Assembly (NCBI GenBank): GCA_016795035.1
Contig: JAEUIT010000019.1
Coordinates: forward strand, 21,298-85,297
Origin: Phycisphaerae bacterium
GTDB lineage: Bacteria > Planctomycetota > Phycisphaerae > Phycisphaerales > SM1A02
DNA length: 64,000 nucleotides
Reading direction: 5' to 3'
Part shown: positions 58,565 through 64,000 of the stretch, piece after piece
Layout of the letters: each line of letters starts with the position of its first letter
How positions within the stretch are numbered: the first letter of the stretch is position 1
Notes under the pieces: model-generated
Seen by the model: the letters and a program-made list of their open reading frames with translations, nothing else
Databases searched by the model: none
Told to the model about the DNA's origin: nothing
Position numbers and translations under genes: made by a program

Positions 58565-60007
58565 ATGCGCATGCTTCTCGCGGCTTGCCTCGCCGCCACC
58601 GCCGTCAGTCCGTCCTTCGCCGCCGTCAAGTACGTGAACGTCAGTCTCGCCACCGGTGCGAACGACGGCACCAGTTGGGAGAACGCGTACCGCGGTCCGC
58701 AGGCGCTCAAGGCCGCGATGGACGCCGCAGTCACCGGCGACGAGGTCTGGGTCGCGAAGGGCACCTACACCGCGTCCCCCTCGACTCGCAACGTGAGTCA
58801 CGTGCTCAAGCTCGGCGTCGCCGTTTACGGCGGATTCGCCGGCACCGAGACCGCGATTGCGCAGCGCGACTGGGCCACGAACGTCACGGTCATTTCCGGC
58901 GACCTGTTAGGCAACGACGACGCCACCGTCGCGAGCCGCAGCGACAACTCGTATCACCTCGTCACGTCGGGCACCGGCACCACCCAGTCGCTCGACGGCT
59001 TCACGCTCTCGGGCGGCAACGCGAACGGCGCGAGCGCGACGAACCTCGACAAGGGCGGCGCGATCATCTGCCTGGCGAGCCAGAGCCCGACCTTCCGCAA
59101 CTGCCGCTTCTTCGACAACCGCTGCACGTTCGGCGGGGGCGCGGGCTACCTCCTGAACTCGAGCCCGAAGTTCTTCGACTGCTCGTTCGAGAATAATCAG
59201 GGCGGCTCGTTCGGCGGCGCGTTCGACAGCGCGAACGGCACGCAGCCGACCTTCGAGCGTTGCGTCTTCAAGGGCAACAAGGCGATCCGCGCGGGCGCGC
59301 TCGAGTTCTTCGGCGGCTCACAGCCGAAGGTGACGAACTGCCTCTTCGTCGGCAATCAGGCGACCGGCTCGGGCGGCGGCGGCGCGATCTGGCTCGGCTC
59401 GAGCTCGAACGGCACGTTCCGCAACATCACCGTGACCGGCAACAGCGCGACGGTCGTCGGCGGCGGCATCTACAACACCGGCGGCACGTCGACCTTCGCG
59501 AACGTGATCTCGTTCGGCAACACCGGTCCCGGCACCGTGGCCGACAACGGCATCAAGTCGCAGGGCGGCACGTCGACGATCACTTACTCCTGTGTGCAGG
59601 GCATCATGTCCGGCACCGGCAACATCAACCTTGATCCGAAGTTCGCCGACGCTCCGAACGCCGACTATCGCCTCTCGCTCGCGAGCCCGTGCATCGACGC
59701 CGGCAACAACGCGTCGGTCCCGGCCGGCGTGACGGTCGACCTCGACGGCTCGGCCCGCTTTGTGGATCAGCCGGGCGTCGTCGACACCGGCGCCGGCACC
59801 GCGCCGATCGTCGACATGGGGGCGTACGAGCTTCCCTTTCAAGCCCCCGCCTGTCCCACCGACCTCGACGGCGACGGCATCACCGGCGCGAGCGACCTCG
59901 GCCTCCTGCTCGGCGCGTGGAGCACCGCAGGCGCCGACCTCGACGGCGACGGCACGACCGGCGCCAGCGATCTCGGCATCCTGCTCGGAGCCTGGGGCGA
60001 CTGCTGA
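58565..60007 (+). CDS. Secreted Pmp-like beta-helix protein with dockerin-like tail
   Basis: 480 residues. Signal peptide ~1-20 (MRMLLAACLAATAVSPSFAA). The beta-helix begins KYVNVSLATGANDGTSWENA and carries GGAI/FxxN Pmp-type repeats (GGAFDSANGTQPTFERCVF, KGNKAIRAGALEFFGG). The tail is CPTDLDGDGITGASDLGLLL and ADLDGDGTTGASDLGILLGA, ending in GDC. A Cys before the tail and the final Cys could form a disulfide clamp. The start MRMLLAA is unambiguous. Confidence 0.88.
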   Translation: MRMLLAACLAATAVSPSFAAVKYVNVSLATGANDGTSWENAYRGPQALKAAMDAAVTGDEVWVAKGTYTASPSTRNVSHVLKLGVAVYGGFAGTETAIAQRDWATNVTVISGDLLGNDDATVASRSDNSYHLVTSGTGTTQSLDGFTLSGGNANGASATNLDKGGAIICLASQSPTFRNCRFFDNRCTFGGGAGYLLNSSPKFFDCSFENNQGGSFGGAFDSANGTQPTFERCVFKGNKAIRAGALEFFGGSQPKVTNCLFVGNQATGSGGGGAIWLGSSSNGTFRNITVTGNSATVVGGGIYNTGGTSTFANVISFGNTGPGTVADNGIKSQGGTSTITYSCVQGIMSGTGNINLDPKFADAPNADYRLSLASPCIDAGNNASVPAGVTVDLDGSARFVDQPGVVDTGAGTAPIVDMGAYELPFQAPACPTDLDGDGITGASDLGLLLGAWSTAGADLDGDGTTGASDLGILLGAWGDC

Positions 60008-60082
60008 CGTACACTCGCGACGCAAGCGGGAGACGGCAACACGTCGTTGCCGCCGCCATCGCGCTTCTCGCGAGGGGTAGAC

Positions 60083-60973
60083 ATGTCCGAAGTCGCCGTT
60101 GGTCGGTTCGCGCGTTCGTGGCAGCTCACGAAGCAGAGTTGGGCGGTGCTGCGCGCGGAGAAGTCGCTCGTCCTCTTCCCGATCATCTCGTCGGTCGCGC
60201 TCGTCGCGATCACCGTCAGCTTCGTCGTGCCGATCGGCGTGTGGATTGCGATGCTAGCGCCGGACGCGCGCGAAGGCCTTCGCGACTCGAACGGCGCCCG
60301 CATCGCCTTCTTCCTTTGCTTCTTTGCGTTCTACGTCGTGACGTACTTCGTCATGACCTACTTCAACGTCGCGCTCGCGGGGGCCGCGCTCGAGCGATTT
60401 GCCGGGCGTGACACCTCGCTCGGCGCCGGCATGCGCATAGCCAATCGCCGCTTCATCCCGATCCTTCAGTGGGCGGTGTTGAGCGCGACGGTCGGCATGA
60501 TCCTCCGCGCGCTCGAGGAGCGGGCGGGCATCTTCGGGGCGCTCGCGCTTCGTCTCGTCGGCATCGCGTGGGCGGTCGGCACGTACTTCGTGGTGCCGGT
60601 GCTCGCGCTCGAAGGCCTCGGCCCGATCGATTCGATCAAGCGCTCGGTCTCCCTCCTCAAGTCGAGTTGGGGCGAGGCGGCGCTCACGCGCTTCGGCACC
60701 GGCGCCGTGTTCGGCCTTCTCTCCCTCTTCGTCTTCCTCATCGGCGGCGGCGTCGCGGCGCTCTTCTTCACGCAGGATCTTCCGATCATCGGCGTCGTCG
60801 CGATTGCGTGCACGCTGATCGTCATCCTTCTTCTCTCCCTCGTCGCCACCACGTTGCAGGCGATCCTGCAAGCCGCGGTCTACGCGTACGCCGCCGAAGG
60901 CACCGCGCCCGCCGGCTTTAGCGCCGACACGCTTCGTGGCGTGTTCGGGCCGAAGAAGCCGAAGAAGGCCTGA
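60083..60973 (+). CDS. DUF6159-type membrane protein
   Basis: 296 residues with about six membrane segments. The N-terminal SWQLTKQSWAVLRAEKSLVL and FPIISSVALVAI and the later GAALERFAGRDTSLGAGM are typical of DUF6159. The long hydrophobic C-terminal half ends in a basic tail PKKPKKA. Function unknown in the family. Start ATG at 60083 (MSEVAVG) fits the family better than the upstream ATG at 60047. Confidence 0.82.
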   Translation: MSEVAVGRFARSWQLTKQSWAVLRAEKSLVLFPIISSVALVAITVSFVVPIGVWIAMLAPDAREGLRDSNGARIAFFLCFFAFYVVTYFVMTYFNVALAGAALERFAGRDTSLGAGMRIANRRFIPILQWAVLSATVGMILRALEERAGIFGALALRLVGIAWAVGTYFVVPVLALEGLGPIDSIKRSVSLLKSSWGEAALTRFGTGAVFGLLSLFVFLIGGGVAALFFTQDLPIIGVVAIACTLIVILLLSLVATTLQAILQAAVYAYAAEGTAPAGFSADTLRGVFGPKKPKKA

Positions 60974-60994
60974 TCTCGCCGCCGAGGCCGCACG

Positions 60995-61675
60995 ATGTTC
61001 GACGCGCCGCCGTTTCCGCTCTCCGACGAGGCGACGACGGCGCTTGCGGCCGTCGCCGACGGTCACGACCACAACGAGACCGCGTTCGCGCTGCTTGTCG
61101 ACGCGCTACGCACCGCGGACCTCGACGCCCTCGAGCCGCTCGGACCGGCGCCGCTTCCGCGCGAGGCGATGCTCGCCGACGACGACAGCGTGCGCGGGTC
61201 GCTTGTCCGCGTCAGCGGCGTGTTAGCGCAGGCGAGTCCGCTCGAAGAGTTCTGGGAAGGCGTCGCGGAGTGGTTCGTTCGGCTTCCCGACGGCAACGCG
61301 GTGTGCGTCTTCGTCGTCGATCCGCCGCCGCAGGCGGTGCGCGGCATTCCAGTCGAACTCGTCGGCGCGACCTACAAGCGCATCGACGCGGTCGGGCGCG
61401 ACGGCGTGACCAGGTCGTTTCCGGCGATCGTCGCGCGGGTGCGCCGAGTGGGTGCGGCGCCGAGCGCCATCGCGCCCTTGGCGACGGTCGTCGTCGCGAT
61501 GCTCGTCGGTCTCGTCTTCGTGCGGGCCCGCGTGAAGAAGACACGGGCGAAGCCGCAAGAGTTGCCCGCTCGGATCTCGGGCGGCGCCCGTCCCGCGCCG
61601 CGGGAAACGCCGACGCTTCCTCCGGATCCGGCCGACGCGCTCGCGGCCCTGCGCGAGCGGCATTACCGGGCATGA
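60995..61675 (+). CDS. Hypothetical protein with one membrane helix
   Basis: 226 residues. A soluble N-terminal domain (LVRVSGVLAQASPLEEFWEG and LPDGNAVCVFVVDPPPQAVR) is followed by one membrane helix (IAPLATVVVAMLVGLVFV) and a basic Pro-rich tail. No family recognised. It begins 22 bases after the DUF6159 gene and is probably cotranscribed with it. Confidence 0.6.
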   Translation: MFDAPPFPLSDEATTALAAVADGHDHNETAFALLVDALRTADLDALEPLGPAPLPREAMLADDDSVRGSLVRVSGVLAQASPLEEFWEGVAEWFVRLPDGNAVCVFVVDPPPQAVRGIPVELVGATYKRIDAVGRDGVTRSFPAIVARVRRVGAAPSAIAPLATVVVAMLVGLVFVRARVKKTRAKPQELPARISGGARPAPRETPTLPPDPADALAALRERHYRA

Positions 61676-61806
61676 GGCTCGAGGCCGGGCATAACACTCT
61701 CGTTGTGTGCGAGTTTTCGCTTCTCGGGGAAGACGACTCCGTGCGACACTGATCAGCGCTCGTGGGGAGACGCGCCGCGCGCGACGTCGACCAGAGAGGA
61801 GATCCC

Positions 61807-63174
61807 GTGCGTTGTCGCTCGTTCGCGTTCGCGTCGTCATTCGTCGTTGCAGCCGCATCGTTCGCCGGTGGCGACTCGCAGATCGTCGTCCTCGACTTCG
61901 AGGATCTCGCCGAGAGTACGGCCGTGTCGACGCAGTACGCGTCGCAGGGGGTCGTCTTCTCGATCGAGGGCAATCCCGCGATCTTCCCGATCATCGTGAA
62001 GGAAGGCTCGCCGACCGTCGGCTTCACCGGTGCAAGCGCCGACGCTCCGCTTGCAAGCGGGAGTTTCGGGCTGACCGATCCGCTCATCGCCGGGAACGCG
62101 TCGACGCCGAGCCCCATCCGCATCACGCTCACGCTTCCGGCCACGAACGTGCGCTTCTATCTCGCCGACGTCGACTCCGCCGAATCGGTGAAGGCAACCG
62201 CGTTCGACGGCGGCATCGCCGTGGCGACGAAGACGATCACGGCGGCAACGCCGGGCGCCGGCAACGGGACGAACGTGCTCGTCGAGTTCGCGGCACCGCA
62301 GATCACGAGCGTGTTGCTCGAACCGTCGGAGCCGTCGAACATCGCGGGGTGGGGGCTCGACTTCCTCGTCGTCACGCGGCCGTGCCTCGAGCTTGGCTGC
62401 GCGCCGCGCCTGCGCGTGTCGCAAGAATCGGCGCCGAACGCCGGCGACTTCTCGTCGCACATCCTCGGCGAGGTTCCGATCATGTCCGCGCCGACCTCGC
62501 CTGCGTCCGCGATCTACGCGTACGACGTGCCCGAGGGCGACTCGTGGAATGGCTTCATCTTCGACACGGTGCCGGATCGTTCGCAGCTCGCGGTCGCGCT
62601 CACGAGCGAGGGCTACACGATCTTCGTCGTGCACGACACTGCGACGGGCAGCAGTCTCGACGGCGGCAACGCTGAGACGCGCGTCGAGTTCCTGAATGAC
62701 CTCGATGGCGGCGCGATCACCGTGAAGGATGACCCGAGCGCCCTCGAGCCAGGTGCGTACACCGGTCGCCCCGGCGGCAGCGTCTTCACCGCCGACCATG
62801 TCTGGGATTCATGCTGCACCGACGGCTACGCGATCAGCGGCCTCGATTGCGGCGGCGCGGCGATCGTCGAGTTCACCGACGTGGACGGATCGAGCGCGAC
62901 GCCGATCATCGCCGGCCTCACGTCGTGGGCCGTGCTCGGGGCCGACGGCTCGACGATTCCGCTCGCCCTCGAGGTCGACCGACGCGTACTCCTTCAACAC
63001 CTGCCACCGACCAATTGCCCCGCCGACCTCAACTGCGACGGCGTCGTCGACGCAGCGGATCTGGCGATACTGCTCGGCTCTTGGCTCGGCAGCGGCGCCG
63101 CCGACCTGAACGGTTCGGGCGAGGTGCTGGCCGACGACTTGGCGATCTTGCTGGGTGAGTGGGGGCCGTGCTGA
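61807..63174 (+). CDS. Secreted protein with dockerin-like tail
   Basis: 455 residues. A GTG start at 61807 follows a GAGGAG ribosome site and leads directly into the signal peptide (FAFASSFVVAAASFAGGDS). The N-terminal region LDFEDLAESTAVSTQYASQG matches the start of PEP-CTERM-like secreted proteins (VLDFEDL). The tail CPADLNCDGVVDAADLAILL and DLNGSGEVLADDLAILLGEW ends in GPC; two Cys near the tail could pair. A weaker second repeat (NGSGEVLADD) lacks the full calcium loop. Function unknown. Confidence 0.85.
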   Translation: MRCRSFAFASSFVVAAASFAGGDSQIVVLDFEDLAESTAVSTQYASQGVVFSIEGNPAIFPIIVKEGSPTVGFTGASADAPLASGSFGLTDPLIAGNASTPSPIRITLTLPATNVRFYLADVDSAESVKATAFDGGIAVATKTITAATPGAGNGTNVLVEFAAPQITSVLLEPSEPSNIAGWGLDFLVVTRPCLELGCAPRLRVSQESAPNAGDFSSHILGEVPIMSAPTSPASAIYAYDVPEGDSWNGFIFDTVPDRSQLAVALTSEGYTIFVVHDTATGSSLDGGNAETRVEFLNDLDGGAITVKDDPSALEPGAYTGRPGGSVFTADHVWDSCCTDGYAISGLDCGGAAIVEFTDVDGSSATPIIAGLTSWAVLGADGSTIPLALEVDRRVLLQHLPPTNCPADLNCDGVVDAADLAILLGSWLGSGAADLNGSGEVLADDLAILLGEWGPC

Positions 63175-63232
63175 GAGGGAAGGGGTCGGGGGTCGGGGTT
63201 CAGGGTTCAGGGTTCAGGGTTCAGGGGCAGAG

Positions 63233-63255
63233 CGCGTGGCCTTGAGGGCCACGCG
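63233..63255. terminator. Candidate terminator hairpin
   Basis: CGCGTGGCC and GGCCACGCG form a 9-bp stem with loop TTGAG, 59 bases after the dockerin-protein stop. No T-run. Confidence 0.45.
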
Positions 63256-63281
63256 GGGAGTCAGGAGTCAGGAGTCAGGAG

Positions 63282-63509
63282 TCAGTGGAAATCCGAAGAG
63301 CGCCGCAGCGAGCGCTTCGCCCTCTGCCCCTGAACCCTGACCTCCAACCCTCCAGGTCCTCTCAAAGGCGAAGGTCGACGACAACGCGGCGATCCGCGCC
63401 GCCACCTCGAGGCATCGTTGGCCCGAAGTGTGAGTGCCGGCATTTCTCCGTCGTCGAGGTACAGGCGCTGGCCGAAGGGAAGATTCGGCGTCGGCGGGAG
63501 CGTCGACAC
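63282..63509 (-). pseudogene. Possible gene remnant
   Basis: A 75-codon minus-strand frame starting at GTG 63509 reads STLPPTPNLPFGQRLYLDDG and PALTLRANDASR before turning Arg-rich. The first half has good protein-like composition; the frame upstream of the GTG continues as an Arg-rich stretch and the end is in repeat DNA. I do not recognise a family. It may be a fragment of a gene broken by the repeats. Confidence 0.25.
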
Positions 63510-63761
63510 CGCGGATATCGAATCTCGACGTCGGTGCAGGCCTCGAAATCGCCATGACTGCCGCAGCGGGATGTCGCATCGACTTGCGGCCCGTTACGCC
63601 CGCCCCACTTGACTCGTCCGGGAGTGAACGGCCGACGCATGTGCATGGCGGCAACGCGGAGTTCCGCGTAAAAGGGATTGCTCCGGTGGTCGACGCCACT
63701 TAGGCTCGTCTGGCCCGCGTTGTTCGCGGGTCAAGAACAAGTTAGCCGGATCAGATCCGCC

Positions 63762-64000
63762 ATGAAGTACTTCGGCCGCGATTTCGCGCAAGGCCTCGAT
63801 GAGGACGAGCGTCAGCGGCGAGTGGAGGAATACTTCCACCGGCATATCCCGCGGATAGCCGAGAGGCTGCCAGCCGAGCTCGCCTCCTTCGTCGCTGCTC
63901 AGGCACGCGGCGATCGCGGCTCCAACCTCCATGACGGCGTGGTCACCGAGGTTCGCTACTCTCGCGCGACCAGAGCTTTAGCGCTCGAAGTCTGTGCTGG
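63762..64000 (+). CDS. Uncharacterised protein, C-terminus cut off by window edge
   Basis: 79 residues visible from ATG 63762: MKYFGRDFAQGLDEDERQRR, then VEEYFHRHIPRIAERLPAEL and LHDGVVTEVRYS. The charged, helical composition looks like true coding sequence. The start and the LHDG segment recall, weakly, DUF4085-like proteins that begin MKYF; this is inference. The antisense frame 63594-63932 reads worse and is rejected. Confidence 0.55.
   Translation, partial: MKYFGRDFAQGLDEDERQRRVEEYFHRHIPRIAERLPAELASFVAAQARGDRGSNLHDGVVTEVRYSRATRALALEVCA

Larger units (their letters stand above)
1138..61854. repeat. Interspersed motif GSCTGCAACGNSGAG, about 45 copies
   Basis: The octamer CTGCAACG occurs about 45 times by eye. 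Plus-strand copies begin near 1138, 3682, 4513, 5611, 5697, 7890, 10027, 11062, 16440, 18534, 18677, 19293, 27534, 30519, 41579, 42244, 43664, 44180, 49786, 54588, 55229, 56836 and 57191. Minus-strand copies: 5116, 6431, 6779, 9583, 10589, 13269, 22955, 23268, 24182, 25778, 25840, 26623, 29779, 29809, 34821, 36703, 40571, 46739, 52295, 52577, 60847 and 61840. Most continue with NSGAG, and many begin GS. Further copies have one mismatch (for example 7033, 9988, 25151, 35801, 53272, 54518, 55073). They lie in unrelated genes and in intergenic DNA. Confidence 0.85.
63175..63761. repeat. Intergenic region with simple tandem repeats
   Basis: It starts with GGTCGGGG and GGTTCAGGGTTCAGGG-type repeats (63183-63226), then a hairpin, then AGTCAGG-type repeats (63258-63285). 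From about 63290 to 63761 there is no convincing gene. A minus-strand GTG frame at 63509 (STLPPTPNLPFGQRLYLDDG) reads like real protein and may be a broken gene. Confidence 0.5.

Noticed and set aside
1138..61854. Chi or KOPS interpretation of the CTGCAACG motif
   Set aside because: Copies are almost equal on both strands (23 and 22 by eye), unlike the strong strand bias of those signals, unless the window spans the origin or terminus.
63183..63226. Telomere
   Set aside because: Only a few TTCAGGG units inside continuous sequence between genes; no end structure.
63594..63932. Minus-strand frame of 112 codons at the right edge
   Set aside because: Overlaps the better plus-strand frame from 63762 and turns Arg/Ser-rich at its end.

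Overview
The window is GC-rich chromosomal DNA (by eye roughly two thirds G+C). It most likely comes from a planctomycete of the Phycisphaerae type. This is inferred from secreted proteins ending in dockerin-like tails with LLGAW motifs, many small membrane proteins carrying a CPECG zinc ribbon, Pmp-like beta-helix proteins, an lpxA gene, and a clade II nitrous oxide reductase cluster. No 16S gene is present to prove the assignment. No phage, IS element, CRISPR array or rRNA operon was seen.

Layout. 1-2.0 kb: N-terminal part of a DUF4041/GIY-YIG protein cut by the window edge, followed by a repeat-rich non-coding island. 2.1-6.8 kb: rpsU, rsfS, panD, a secreted alpha/beta hydrolase, trmB and a small membrane protein, all on plus. 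6.8-10.6 kb: a sigma-54 activator divergent from a flavoprotein fused to cysteine dioxygenase, with a sigma-54-like promoter between them. 10.6-15.7 kb (minus): GNAT acetyltransferase, membrane-anchored SurA-like chaperone, rpsD, and an unknown protein whose frame runs through interspersed repeats. 15.7-21.9 kb: purF, an unknown gene, a metallo-beta-lactamase-fold gene coupled to lpxA, lipB and an OmpH-like gene. 21.9-27.3 kb: a kinase-STAND-TPR fusion and three small exported proteins sharing an AGVPVKV motif. 27.3-32.5 kb: lepA, two exported/membrane proteins and a hybrid histidine kinase. 32.7-40.9 kb: a complete clade II nos cluster (diheme cytochrome c, nosZ, nosB-like, nosD, nosF, nosY, nosL) followed by an Rrf2 regulator. 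40.9-45.0 kb (minus): rimO, two GYF-type membrane proteins, nadD and a nucleosidase. 45.1-45.4 kb: two tRNA-Glu genes. 45.5-63.2 kb: mostly surface and secreted proteins, including a 2078-residue Pmp/VCBS/dockerin protein, a VCBS-repeat protein, and two more dockerin-tailed proteins. The last 0.8 kb holds simple repeats and the start of an uncharacterised gene.

How the genes work together. The nos cluster encodes reduction of N2O to N2 with its own electron donor, copper delivery and ABC-type maturation system. The stop/start overlaps from nosB to nosL, all sharing the sequence ATGA except nosY/nosL, imply one co-translated operon. The sigma-54 regulator and the flavoprotein-dioxygenase look like a self-contained sulfur amino-acid oxidation switch. 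The 45-63 kb part is a cell-surface region.

The most unusual signal is genome-scale. The octamer CTGCAACG, usually extended to GSCTGCAACGNSGAG, occurs about 45 times by hand count, nearly equally on both strands, inside and between unrelated genes. Base composition predicts about 2 to 3. Density and strand symmetry resemble DNA uptake sequences. A second family of 23-bp repeats forms two islands 12 kb apart, one of them inside a reading frame. Positions and counts were made by eye without tools.
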